A stretch of 64,000 bases of DNA from Aquitalea denitrificans (lineage in GTDB: Bacteria; Pseudomonadota; Gammaproteobacteria; Burkholderiales; Chromobacteriaceae). The stretch covers positions 1,054,001 to 1,118,000 of the forward strand of contig NZ_CP047241.1 in the NCBI RefSeq assembly GCF_009856625.1, given 5' to 3'. Under the pieces are notes generated by a model. That model saw nothing but the letters and a program-made list of their open reading frames with translations. It had not been told where the DNA came from and searched no databases. Below, in pieces: positions 51,428 to 60,495 of this stretch (its first letter is position 1; the number at the start of each line of letters is the position of its first letter). A program made the position numbers and the translations under genes.

Positions 51428-53584
51428 TTACCACTTGTAGCTGAGGGTGGCGCTGATATTGCGCTTCTCGCCGTAGTAGCAGGCATAGCTGCTGTAGCAC
51501 GATGCCACGTAGGTCTTGTTGGCCAGGTTGTTGGCGTTGATCTGCAGCGAGCTGCCTTTAAGCGACGGGCTGAACTGGCCCAGTTGCAGCCGCAAGCGCA
51601 GGTCGTACAGCGTGACACCCGGAATGGTCAGTGTATTGGCGCTGTCGGCCCACATCCAGCCGGTATGGCGAATGCCGCCGCCCAGATTGATGCCGCTGTC
51701 AAAGGCATAGTCCAGCCAGGCGGTGGCCTTGTGTGCCGGTGCCAGATACGGCGTCTTGCCCTGGTTGCTGCCTTCGGTCACTTCCATGTCGGTATAGGTG
51801 TAGCCGGCCAGCAAGGACAGCTGCTTGGTCAGCCTGGCATTTGCTTCCAGTTCCATGCCGCGCGAGCGGACCTTGCCGATGGGATCGTATTTGAAGGTGG
51901 TGGCGTTGTATTGGGCGACATTGCTTTGGCGCAAGTCGTAGATGGCCGCCGACAGCTGGATGTCGCTGTTGGGCTGGTAGCGGATGCCGACTTCGCTTTG
52001 CTTGCTTTGCATCGGTTTGAGCACATTGCCATTGGTATCGGTGGCATAGGCCTGGCTCGGGTCAAAGCCTTCGCTATAGCTCAGATAGGGGCTCAGGCCA
52101 TTTGCCGCCTGGTAGACCAGACCCAGCCGACCGGTGGTCTTGCCACCATCCCAGCTGTTGCTCACGCCGGTGCCGGTATTGGTTTCCGATACCTTGGCCT
52201 GATCGTGGCGCAGGCCGGCGGTCAGCTTCCAGTTGTCCAGCGCCATCTGGTCTTGCAGGTAGACGCCGGTCTGGTCGCGCTTGCGGTCGAAGTATTTGTA
52301 GGACAGCGGGTGGCTGCTGTCGTCGTATACGGTGTTGAAGGGGTTGATGGTGGTGCCGGTGTAGGTGTAGGAGTTGTCGCCCTTGTTGCGGCTGGTCTGG
52401 TAGTCCAGCCCGGCCAGCACGGTGTGCTTGAGTCCCAGCGCACTGAAGCGGGCTTCCAGGTTGTTGTCGATGATGTGGGCGGTGGAGCGCTCGCTGGAGC
52501 GGGCATAGGTGCGGTTGAGCAGGTCGGAGCTGTCCGACACCCAGCCCACATCGGAGTACTGGCTCAGGTCGGTCTTGCTCAGTTGCAGGCGGTATTGCTG
52601 GCGGAGGGTCAGCGTGTCGTTGATGTGGTGCTCCAGCTGATAACCAAAGTATTGCTGATCGCGGCTCATGCCGTCGCCACTGGAGCCTTCGTTGAAGTCG
52701 GTGGAGATGGTTTTGCCGTTATGCGGTACCACGGTGCCGTAGTAGGGCAGGGTGCCGTGGTAGCCGGTGCTGGGGTCTTTCTGTAAATAGGCTTGCAGCA
52801 GCAGATTGGTGCTGTCGCTGATTTTCCAGTTGAGCGAGGGCGCCAGTACATAGCGCTCGGTGCTGGCACCGTTTTGCTGCTGGTCGGCGGCGCTACCCTT
52901 GGCGACCAGGCGGTAGGACAAGTCGTCGCGCCCGGCCACGGCACCGCCAAAATCCAGCCCCAGCGAGCGTTGCTGGTGGTTGCCCACTGTTAATGACAAC
53001 TCGTGGTAGTCCGATTGCAGCGGGCGCTTGCTGGTGATGGCTACCACGCCACCGGGCGCGGCCTGGCCATAGCTGGCGGATGCCGGCCCGCGTACCACGT
53101 CCAGTCTTTCCACCACGTAGGGGTCAATCTGCAGGGTGTTGTAGCCATCCGGGTCGCCAAACAGGCGCAGTCCATCCAGAAATTCATTGGCGGTGGGGTG
53201 ATCGCTGAAACCACGCAACACAATGTAGTCGTAGCGGGTGGTGGAACCTACTGCGCCGGTAAATACACCCGGGGTGTAATTGAGTGCTTCGCTGATGGTG
53301 CGGGCTTGCTGGTCTTCGATTTGCTGGCGGGTGACCACCGATACCGCCTGCGGAATGTCCTGCAGCGGCGTATCGGTTTTGCTGGCGCTCTTGCTGCTGC
53401 CTACCTGATAACCCTGTGTCGGTGCCAGCGCATCATTGCGCTGCTCTGCATTCACTTTCACCGTTTCCAGCGTGCTGCTGTCCGTAGCCGCATAGGCCTG
53501 TTGCACCGCCAGTGCCAGGCTGGCCATGCACACTGCGTGACCCAATGCCAGGCTGGCAGACGGGTTCTTCTTGCTGTTGTTCAT
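51428..53584 (-). CDS. TonB-dependent siderophore receptor
   Basis: Outer-membrane receptor of 718 residues. Signal peptide over the first 33 residues (AYA cleavage). The plug domain (about residues 70-180) shows TPLQDIPQAVSVVTRQQIED and GPASASYGQAAPGGVVAIT, and the rest is a 22-strand barrel ending in aromatic SYKW. No N-terminal signalling domain, so it does not drive a sigma/anti-sigma system. A Fur box lies 127 bases upstream. Next to hydroxamate biosynthesis and FhuCBD-like genes, so it probably takes up that ferric siderophore. The start at 53584 follows AAGGA. Confidence 0.93.
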   Translation of the reverse strand: MNNSKKNPSASLALGHAVCMASLALAVQQAYAATDSSTLETVKVNAEQRNDALAPTQGYQVGSSKSASKTDTPLQDIPQAVSVVTRQQIEDQQARTISEALNYTPGVFTGAVGSTTRYDYIVLRGFSDHPTANEFLDGLRLFGDPDGYNTLQIDPYVVERLDVVRGPASASYGQAAPGGVVAITSKRPLQSDYHELSLTVGNHQQRSLGLDFGGAVAGRDDLSYRLVAKGSAADQQQNGASTERYVLAPSLNWKISDSTNLLLQAYLQKDPSTGYHGTLPYYGTVVPHNGKTISTDFNEGSSGDGMSRDQQYFGYQLEHHINDTLTLRQQYRLQLSKTDLSQYSDVGWVSDSSDLLNRTYARSSERSTAHIIDNNLEARFSALGLKHTVLAGLDYQTSRNKGDNSYTYTGTTINPFNTVYDDSSHPLSYKYFDRKRDQTGVYLQDQMALDNWKLTAGLRHDQAKVSETNTGTGVSNSWDGGKTTGRLGLVYQAANGLSPYLSYSEGFDPSQAYATDTNGNVLKPMQSKQSEVGIRYQPNSDIQLSAAIYDLRQSNVAQYNATTFKYDPIGKVRSRGMELEANARLTKQLSLLAGYTYTDMEVTEGSNQGKTPYLAPAHKATAWLDYAFDSGINLGGGIRHTGWMWADSANTLTIPGVTLYDLRLRLQLGQFSPSLKGSSLQINANNLANKTYVASCYSSYACYYGEKRNISATLSYKW

Positions 53585-54001
53585 CACTGTTTCCTTGATG
53601 GGTGACGGATACCACCTCCCGCAACCGACCCCCTGCCGGCGTGCTGAACGGGAAGCATTCGACCATGCCTGCGGCGTGTGGCCGTGGCAGAGTTGATGCA
53701 ATAATGCTATTGATAATTATTATCATTCGCAATAATATTGTGAAAATTCTGATTGCAGGAGTGGCATTCATGACAACTAGCAGCATGCAGCGCGCTGGCA
53801 GGCAGGCTTCCTGTAAGCCCTTGGCGGGTCGCTAAGCGCCCGTCGGGACAGCCTTGTCCGTCCGGTTTGCCCAGACAGTGGCCCGCCGGTACCGGACCTC
53901 CCACCCACTGGCTCAGCCAGTACCCGGAGCGATGAAAACATGAAGCAGATTCTTGTCCCGCAAGCCGCCTTTCCTGTGTTGTTTGTCAGGAGGGCGCTGT
54001 A
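53585..54001. other. Divergent promoter region of the siderophore locus
   Basis: About 415 bases between the receptor and the monooxygenase gene. Contains one Fur box (53711-53729) and AT-rich promoter-like sequence. No gene seen. Confidence 0.6.
53711..53729. promoter_or_regulatory. Fur box
   Basis: TGATAATTATTATCATTCG resembles GATAATGATAATCATTATC; imperfect palindrome of ATGATAATnATTATCA type. Confidence 0.75.
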
Positions 54002-55321
54002 ATGAACAGTAAAATCCACGACTTTGTTGCCATTGGCATCGGCCCCTTCAACCTGGGCCTGGCCTGCCTGAGCCAACCGCTGGACGGGCTGGATGGTGTG
54101 TTTCTCGATCAGGCCAGCGGCTTTGACTGGCACCCCGGCATGCTGCTGGAAAATGCCACGCTGCAAACGCCGTTCCTGGCCGACCTGGTGACGCTGGCCG
54201 ACCCCACCAGCCGCTTCAGTTTTTTGAACTACCTCAAGCAAAGCGGGCGGATTTACGCGTTTTACATCCGCGAAGACTTTTTCATGCTGCGTCAGGAGTA
54301 CAACCAGTACTGCCAGTGGGTGTGCGCGCAGCTGGAGAGCCTGCGCTGGCAGCGCCGGGTAGAGCGGGTGGAGTACGACGAAATCAATCACCTCTATCAG
54401 GTGCATTGCCACAACCTGGCCACCGGCGAGGCCGAGCTATACCGTGGCCGCCATCTGGTATTGGGTACCGGCACCGTGCCGCTGTGGCCGGCGTGCTGCC
54501 AGTCGGTGCAGCAGCAGGCCAGCCACTCCGCCAGCTATCTGGCGGACAAGGCCGCCTTGCAGCGCCAGCCTTCCATCACCATCGTCGGCAGCGGGCAAAG
54601 CGCGGCTGAGATTTATTACGACCTGCTGCAGGACATCGACCGCTACGGCTATCAGCTGAACTGGCTCACCCGCTCGCCGCGTTTCTTCCCGCTGGAATAC
54701 ACCAAGCTGACGCTGGAGCTGACTTCGCCGGAATATGTGGATTACTTCCACCAGTTGCCGCTGCCGCAGCGCGACCAGTTGTTGCAGCAGCAAAAGGGCT
54801 TGTTCAAGGGCATCAATGCCAGCCTGATCAACGACATTCACGAACTCTTGTACCGCAAGCACCTGAACGGCACGCCCAGCACCCTGCTGCTGGCCAATAC
54901 CGCGCTCACCGCTTGCCGGCATGACAAGGCCAGCGGGCGCTTCGTGCTCAGCTTGCTGCAGCAGGAACAACAGCAGGACTTCCAGCTGGAAACCGCCGCT
55001 CTGGTGCTGGCCACCGGTTATGGCTACCACCAGCCAGCCTTCCTGGCACCGGTTGCCGGGCGCATCCAGCGCGATGCCCGTGGCCGCTTTGCCGTAGCGC
55101 GCGATTACAGCATTGATGCCGACCAGCGCCTGTTTGTGCAAAACGCCGAACTGCACACCCACGGCTTGTCGTCGCCGGATCTGGGCATGGCGTGCTATCG
55201 CAATGCCCGGCTGATTCACAGCATGACCGGGGTTGCCCACTATCCGGTGGAGCAGCGCATTGCTTTCCAGCAATTCACCGTGCCGCAGTCGCAGCCCGCG
55301 CCGGAGCGCCTGAGCGCATGA
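54002..55321 (+). CDS. Siderophore amine/lysine/ornithine N-monooxygenase (IucD/AlcA/PvdA family)
   Basis: FAD- and NADPH-dependent hydroxylase of 439 residues, making the N-hydroxy amine used for a hydroxamate siderophore. FAD site IGIGPFNLGLA at the N-terminus, substrate segment LQTPFLADLVTLADPTSRFS, NADPH site IVGSGQSAAEIYYDL and C-terminal ATGYGY. Ribosome site GGAGG eight bases upstream. First gene of an operon of overlapping genes. One cannot tell from sequence whether the amine is putrescine, cadaverine, lysine or ornithine. Confidence 0.9.
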   Translation: MNSKIHDFVAIGIGPFNLGLACLSQPLDGLDGVFLDQASGFDWHPGMLLENATLQTPFLADLVTLADPTSRFSFLNYLKQSGRIYAFYIREDFFMLRQEYNQYCQWVCAQLESLRWQRRVERVEYDEINHLYQVHCHNLATGEAELYRGRHLVLGTGTVPLWPACCQSVQQQASHSASYLADKAALQRQPSITIVGSGQSAAEIYYDLLQDIDRYGYQLNWLTRSPRFFPLEYTKLTLELTSPEYVDYFHQLPLPQRDQLLQQQKGLFKGINASLINDIHELLYRKHLNGTPSTLLLANTALTACRHDKASGRFVLSLLQQEQQQDFQLETAALVLATGYGYHQPAFLAPVAGRIQRDARGRFAVARDYSIDADQRLFVQNAELHTHGLSSPDLGMACYRNARLIHSMTGVAHYPVEQRIAFQQFTVPQSQPAPERLSA

Positions 55322-56493
55322 GGCGGGTATTGCTGACCCTGACCAGCCTGGCGGTGGTGGGCGATGCGGTATTGTTGCCGTTTTATCCCCAGTACTTTGC
55401 CAGCCGCTTCGGGGTGAACGATGCCAGCCTGGTGGGTAATTACCTGGCTGCCATGTGTCTGGTGGTAATGCTGGCGCTGCCCGCCTGGGCGGCACTGGCA
55501 CGGCGGGTGGCCTTGCTGCGGCTATTGCCTGTCACTCAGTTGGCGGCAGCCTTGCTATGCCTGTGCAGCGCCTTCAGCAACAGCATGCCGGTCTTCTGGC
55601 TGGCATCGCTGGGCATGGTGGCGTGCAAGGCCAGCTATCTGCTGATTTACCCGCTGCTGATGAGCCAGACCCCACGGCAACAGCACGGCAGCCTGATCGG
55701 CCTGCTGTCGGTGATTGTCCACTTTGGTGGCATTGGCGGAGCCTTGCTGGGTGGTGCCTTGCTGGGCCTGTTGCCGCCGGGGGATATCTTCTTGCTGATG
55801 GCGCTGGCAGACCTGCTGCAGATGGCCCTGTGCCTGTGGCTGCGCTGGCATCCGCGCGCGTCCTGCGCCACCCCGGAGGCAGAACAGGAACAGGCAAGCA
55901 GCCCGCAGGCGGCAGGTGCTGCGCTGTGGCGGCTGGGACTGCTGATGTTGTTGTTCTACTGCAGTGCCTATCTGGTACGCGGCTTCTTTGCCCTGTACTG
56001 GCAGCAGCAAAGCGGTATCGACAACAACCTGCTGGCCGCGGCGGTGTTTGCCCTGCCTGCTGCCATGGCCTTGCTGGGTTTGTGGCATGCGCGGTGGCGT
56101 TCCCAGCGTGGCCTGGCGGCAACTGCTGGCCTGCGCCACCTGTGGTGGCTGGGAGCGGCCGGTCTGCTGTTGCAGGCCCAGCCCTGGCTGCCACTGCTGT
56201 TGCTGGGGCGCTGCCTGTTTGGCTGGGCGCTGTTCCAGCTGACGGTGTGGCTGGACCTGCAATTGTTCCGCCACAGCAGCCCGGCACGCTATGCCCGCGA
56301 CTACAGCCGAATCAGCCTGTGCCAGAACCTGGGCGTGTTGCTGTCCTCTTCCGCCGCCGGTGTGCTGGTGGCGGGCCATGGCTTGCTGGCCCCGTTTGTC
56401 GCTGCGGCGCTGGGGCTGCTGCTGTGCTGGCTGTTATCCCCTGTATTGCTGCGGGAACCTGCCCCGGCACTTTCCCAAGGAGTTTGCCCATGA
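55318..56493 (+). CDS. MFS siderophore exporter (AlcS/IucX-like)
   Basis: Inner-membrane transporter of 391 residues with about 12 spans. The start overlaps the monooxygenase stop (ATGA); the much longer open frame upstream is the monooxygenase gene in another frame. Position inside a hydroxamate operon strongly suggests export of the siderophore, as AlcS does for alcaligin. Confidence 0.82.
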   Translation: MRRVLLTLTSLAVVGDAVLLPFYPQYFASRFGVNDASLVGNYLAAMCLVVMLALPAWAALARRVALLRLLPVTQLAAALLCLCSAFSNSMPVFWLASLGMVACKASYLLIYPLLMSQTPRQQHGSLIGLLSVIVHFGGIGGALLGGALLGLLPPGDIFLLMALADLLQMALCLWLRWHPRASCATPEAEQEQASSPQAAGAALWRLGLLMLLFYCSAYLVRGFFALYWQQQSGIDNNLLAAAVFALPAAMALLGLWHARWRSQRGLAATAGLRHLWWLGAAGLLLQAQPWLPLLLLGRCLFGWALFQLTVWLDLQLFRHSSPARYARDYSRISLCQNLGVLLSSSAAGVLVAGHGLLAPFVAAALGLLLCWLLSPVLLREPAPALSQGVCP

Positions 56494-57086
56494 CGGCGCA
56501 TTTACCTTTGTTCACCCGTCAGGTGGAGGGTTTTGGCTGCTTTCGCCTGCATGCCTTGCGCATTCCCGAGGACATCCCCTTGCTGCATGACTGGGTGCAG
56601 CGTGATTACGCCCGCTACTGGGGCATGCAGGGGCATGCGCTGGCGGCGGTCACTGCCGCCTATGCCAGCTTGCAGGCCAGTGGTCATGCCCAGGCCTGGC
56701 TGGCCTGGCTGGACGATGCACCGGCTTTCCTGATGGAGCGCTACGACCCTGCCCATGACGAACTGGGCCGCCATTACCCGGTGCAGCCCGGCGATATCGG
56801 CATGCATCTGCTGCTGGCTCCGCCAGCGCAGCCGCGCAGCGGTTTTAGCCGGGTGGCGATGGATACGGTGCTGGCTGCCCTGTTTGCCGAGCCATCCGTC
56901 CGCCGCGTCGTGGTGGAGCCGGATGTGCGCAACGACAAGATCCACCAGCTCAACCGCTATGCCGGCTTTGTCTATCACGGCGAAATCGCGCTGCCGCACA
57001 AGCGCGCCGCGCTGGCCTTCTGCACGCGGGCGCAGTTTGACGCCCATCTGCAAGCCATCGCCGGCCAGGCCACGTGTGCACTCTGA
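56490..57086 (+). CDS. GNAT acyltransferase of siderophore biosynthesis (IucB/AlcB-like)
   Basis: Protein of 198 residues that acylates the hydroxylated amine with acetyl- or succinyl-CoA. Family landmarks: LHDWVQRDYARYWGMQG, ERYDPAHDELGRHYPVQPGD, VVVEPDVRNDKIHQLN and a terminal KRAALAF. The ATG overlaps the MFS stop (ATGA) and follows AAGGAG. Confidence 0.88.
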   Translation: MTAHLPLFTRQVEGFGCFRLHALRIPEDIPLLHDWVQRDYARYWGMQGHALAAVTAAYASLQASGHAQAWLAWLDDAPAFLMERYDPAHDELGRHYPVQPGDIGMHLLLAPPAQPRSGFSRVAMDTVLAALFAEPSVRRVVVEPDVRNDKIHQLNRYAGFVYHGEIALPHKRAALAFCTRAQFDAHLQAIAGQATCAL

Positions 57087-57147
57087 CAACATTTACCCTG
57101 CCAGGGCGGTCGCTGTCAGGCGGCCACGCCCTGGTGCAAGGAACACC

Positions 57148-58971
57148 ATGCAAAACGTCAATCATCAACATCCGCAACAACTGGTTTCCCATCTGCAGCC
57201 GGCCATCTGGGCCAAGGTCAACCGCCTGCTGCTGCGCAAGGCCATTGCCGAGTTTTCCCACGAACTGTTGCTGACACCAGAACTGCAGCAACAGCAGGGC
57301 GGCTGGGGCGAATACCGCCTGCCCATTCCGGATGGCAGCGGCGCATACACTTTCCGTGCCCGTGTGCTGGCGCTGGAGCACTGGCTGATCGACCCGGCAT
57401 CCATCCGGCGCACCGTGCGGGGGGCCGCCGCCGAGCTGGACGCGCTGGCCTTCATCATTGAATTCAAGGCGGTGCTGGGCATTGGCGACGACATGATGCC
57501 GGTGTACCTGGAGGAAATCAGCAGCACCCTGTATGGCAGTGCCTACAAGCATGCCCGCGGCGGGCTGAGTGCCGAGGAGCTGACCCGGGCGGATTTCCAG
57601 TCGGTGGAAACCTCGATGATGGAAGGGCATCCGGGCTTTGTCGCCAATAATGGCCGTATCGGTTTTGATGCGGTGGATTACCTGCGCCATGCGCCGGAAG
57701 CCGCGGCTCCGCAGCGCCTGATCTGGCTGGCGGTACACAAGGCACGCGCCACCTTCTCGTGCGCGGCCGATCTGGACTACCAGCGCCTGCTGCAAGAGGA
57801 GCTGGGCAGCGAGGTGCTGGCCGGTTTTGCCCGCCAGCTGGCCGCGCAGCAACTGGACATGGACGACTACCTGCTGATGCCGGCCCACCCCTGGCAGTGG
57901 TTCAACAAACTGGCCATTTCCTTTGCGCCGGAGGTGGCACAGCGCCATATCGTCTGCCTGGGTTATGGCGAGGATGCCTATCTGGCGCAGCAGTCCATCC
58001 GCACCTTCTATAACATCAGCCAGCCGCAGCGCCGCTATGTGAAAACCGCGCTGTCCATTCTCAATATGGGCTTCATGCGCGGGCTGTCGCCGTATTACAT
58101 GCTGGCCACCCCGGCCATCAACGACTGGATCCGCCAACTGGTGGACAGCGATGCCTACCTGCGCCAGCAAGGCTTTGCCATTTTGCGCGAAGTGGCCTCC
58201 ATCGGTTTTCGCAATCCCTATTTCGACAGCGGCATCAGCAAGGACTCGCCGTACAAGAAAATGTTGTCGGCACTGTGGCGTGAAAGCCCGGCGTCCTTGC
58301 TGGCACCGGGCAAGCGGCTGATGACCATGGCCGCGCTGCTGCATATCGATGCGGCCGGAGAATCCTTGCTGGCCGCGCTGATCAGGAGTTCCGGCCTGGA
58401 TGCGCGCAACTGGGTGGCGCGCTATCTGCAAGCCTATCTGGCACCGCTGCTGCATTGCTTCTATGCCCACGAGCTGGTGTTCATGCCGCACGGGGAAAAC
58501 CTCATCCTGCAGCTGGAAAACAATATCCCGCAGCGCGCCATCATGAAGGACATTGCCGAGGAAGCGGCCATCCTGAACCCGGACGCCGCCCTGCCGCCAG
58601 CGGTAGCGCGGCTGGCGGTGAAGGTGCCGGAACACATGAAGCTGCTGGCCTTGTTCACCGATGTGTTCGACGGCTTCTTCCGCTACCTGTCCGCCATTCT
58701 GGATGAGCATTGCGGCCTGCCCGAGCAAGCGTTCTGGCAGGAGGTAGGCCAGTGCGTGCGCACTTACCAGGCGCAATTCCCGCAGCTGGCCGAGCGCTTT
58801 GCCCGCTACGACCTGTTCATGCCGGAGTTTGACCGCTCATGCCTCAACCGGCTGCAACTGGGCAATAACCAGCAAATGCTGGATCTGGCCAACCCGGCGG
58901 GCAACCTCAAGTTTGCCGGCACCTTGCGCAATCCGCTGGGCAATCATGTGGCGAGTCATGTGGCCGACTGA
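57148..58971 (+). CDS. NRPS-independent siderophore (NIS) synthetase, IucA/IucC family (AlcC/DesD-like)
   Basis: Synthetase of 607 residues that activates a carboxylate with ATP and joins it to an amine. Typical motifs: EGHPGFVANNGRIGFDAVDY, LLMPAHPWQW, KTALSILNMGFMRGLSP, and HGENLILQLENNIPQRAIMKD. The C-terminal FhuF-like/iron transporter domain of the family is also present. It is the only NIS synthetase in the cluster, whereas aerobactin needs two; this argues for an AlcC/DesD/BibC type enzyme that joins hydroxamate monomers into a macrocycle. The start at 57148 follows AAGGA. Confidence 0.92.
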   Translation: MQNVNHQHPQQLVSHLQPAIWAKVNRLLLRKAIAEFSHELLLTPELQQQQGGWGEYRLPIPDGSGAYTFRARVLALEHWLIDPASIRRTVRGAAAELDALAFIIEFKAVLGIGDDMMPVYLEEISSTLYGSAYKHARGGLSAEELTRADFQSVETSMMEGHPGFVANNGRIGFDAVDYLRHAPEAAAPQRLIWLAVHKARATFSCAADLDYQRLLQEELGSEVLAGFARQLAAQQLDMDDYLLMPAHPWQWFNKLAISFAPEVAQRHIVCLGYGEDAYLAQQSIRTFYNISQPQRRYVKTALSILNMGFMRGLSPYYMLATPAINDWIRQLVDSDAYLRQQGFAILREVASIGFRNPYFDSGISKDSPYKKMLSALWRESPASLLAPGKRLMTMAALLHIDAAGESLLAALIRSSGLDARNWVARYLQAYLAPLLHCFYAHELVFMPHGENLILQLENNIPQRAIMKDIAEEAAILNPDAALPPAVARLAVKVPEHMKLLALFTDVFDGFFRYLSAILDEHCGLPEQAFWQEVGQCVRTYQAQFPQLAERFARYDLFMPEFDRSCLNRLQLGNNQQMLDLANPAGNLKFAGTLRNPLGNHVASHVAD

Positions 58972-59743
58972 TCGGGCCGCAGGCAGCACACTGCCGCTGG
59001 GCCGCTTGCTGCCGCTGCTGGCCCGGGCGCTGCCCGGGCTGGAGGGCCGGGTAGGGCAGCCCGCGCCGGATGAGTTTGCCATCAGCACCGCCAGTGCTGC
59101 CATCGGCCAACTGCTGCAGCACCTGCGCCAGCAGCATCCGGAAGCCGGCCCGCATTACTGGGGCTGCCGCAGTTGGAGCCTGCTGCTGTGGCAGCCCGCC
59201 TATGTCACGGTGCTGGCGGTGGAGCTGGCGGCAGTGCTGCCGGACTTCACTGCCATGCAGCAGCGCTTGCTACCCGGCATGGTGGCCGGTTTCAGCCTGC
59301 CAGAGCAAATGCTGCAGCCTGCCGCTGTAGCCAGCCTGCGCGAGCAGGCCGCGCGGCAACTGACGGAGATGGCCGACTGCCTGCATGCCCAGCTTAACGC
59401 CCAGCAGTCATTGCACCCCAAGCTGGCAGGCCGGCTATTGGCCGATTGTGTGGCCGCCGCCTTGCTGCGGGTGCAGCAGCAGCGCCCGGCGCTGGATAAC
59501 GCCACCGTGACCGACTGGTGTGGGCAGTGGCTGGATGCAATGCAACTGCCGCAGGCCAGCGGGCTGTGGCCGGTGGCGCTGGAGCAGGGCGGCGAGCGGC
59601 TGGCACTGGAGCGGCGTGCCTGCTGCCAGCATTTTCGCCGCTGTGACGGGACACTGTGCAGTACGTGTCCGAAATTGAAACCGGCAGCGCGCATTGCACT
59701 GCTCAAACAGGAGTGGGCACAACAAGATGTTGAGCTTGCATGA
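58958..59743 (+). CDS. fhuF: FhuF-like ferric siderophore reductase
   Basis: Protein of 261 residues with the exact FhuF 2Fe-2S motif at the C-terminus: CC-x10-C-x2-C, seen as CCQHFRRCDGTLCSTC. It reduces Fe(III) in imported hydroxamates in the cytoplasm. It overlaps the end of the NIS gene; an in-frame ATG at 58946 is also possible. Confidence 0.85.
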   Translation: MWPTDRAAGSTLPLGRLLPLLARALPGLEGRVGQPAPDEFAISTASAAIGQLLQHLRQQHPEAGPHYWGCRSWSLLLWQPAYVTVLAVELAAVLPDFTAMQQRLLPGMVAGFSLPEQMLQPAAVASLREQAARQLTEMADCLHAQLNAQQSLHPKLAGRLLADCVAAALLRVQQQRPALDNATVTDWCGQWLDAMQLPQASGLWPVALEQGGERLALERRACCQHFRRCDGTLCSTCPKLKPAARIALLKQEWAQQDVELA

Positions 59744-60494
59744 TATCCAGGTGCGGCGTCAGGGGCGCTGCCTGTTGCAGTTACCAGCCTTGCAGCTGGA
59801 CGGGGCGGCGTTCACCGTCATTCTGGGGCATAACGGCTCCGGTAAATCCACCTTGATGAATGTGTTGGCGCGCCAGTTGCAGCCCGATCAGGGCCAGGTG
59901 CTGCTTAATGGCGCGCCCAGCTCCCGCCTGTCCGCCCGCCAGTTTGCCCGTCAGGTGGCGTACTTGCCGCAGCGGCTGCCGGATGCCGCCGGGCTGACGG
60001 TGGCGGAACTGGTGGCGCTGGGACGTTACCCCTGGTGCGGGGTGTTTGGCCGCTGGCGGGAGCAGGATAGCGCCGTGGTGGCGCAGGCGATGGCCGATGC
60101 CGATGTCAGCCAGTATGCCGCGCGGGCGGCGGACAGCCTGTCCGGCGGCGAGCGCCAGCGGGCCTGGATTGCCATGCTGCTGGCCCAGCAATCGCCGCTG
60201 CTGCTGCTGGATGAGCCCACCTCGGCGCTGGATCTGGCCCATCAATACGAAATGATGGGCCTGCTGCGCCGCCTGAACCAGCAGACCGGACGTGGCGTGG
60301 TGGTGGTGCTGCATGATCTGAACCTGGCGGCCCGTTTTGCCGACCGCATCATCGCCTTGCAGCGTGGTGCCTTGTATTTTGACGGCAGTCCGCTGGAATT
60401 ATTGCATTCGCCGCGGCTGTCCGGCCTGTACGGCATAGAAATCCGCTTGCTGGAGCAGGCCGGGCAGGCCTGTCCGGTGGCGGTGGTGGCCTGA
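59727..60494 (+). CDS. fhuC: Ferric siderophore ABC transporter ATPase (FhuC-like)
   Basis: ATPase of 255 residues. Walker A GHNGSGKST, signature LSGGERQRAWIAMLLAQ, Walker B LLLLDEPTSALDLAHQ and switch His VVVLHDLNLAARF. Start at 59727 lies inside the end of fhuF (17-base overlap). Confidence 0.92.
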   Translation: MLSLHDIQVRRQGRCLLQLPALQLDGAAFTVILGHNGSGKSTLMNVLARQLQPDQGQVLLNGAPSSRLSARQFARQVAYLPQRLPDAAGLTVAELVALGRYPWCGVFGRWREQDSAVVAQAMADADVSQYAARAADSLSGGERQRAWIAMLLAQQSPLLLLDEPTSALDLAHQYEMMGLLRRLNQQTGRGVVVVLHDLNLAARFADRIIALQRGALYFDGSPLELLHSPRLSGLYGIEIRLLEQAGQACPVAVVA

Positions 60495-60495
60495 G

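Noticed and set aside
53711..54001. A separate Fur box for the siderophore biosynthesis operon
   Set aside because: Only one convincing Fur box is seen in the divergent region; another candidate further right has too few matches.
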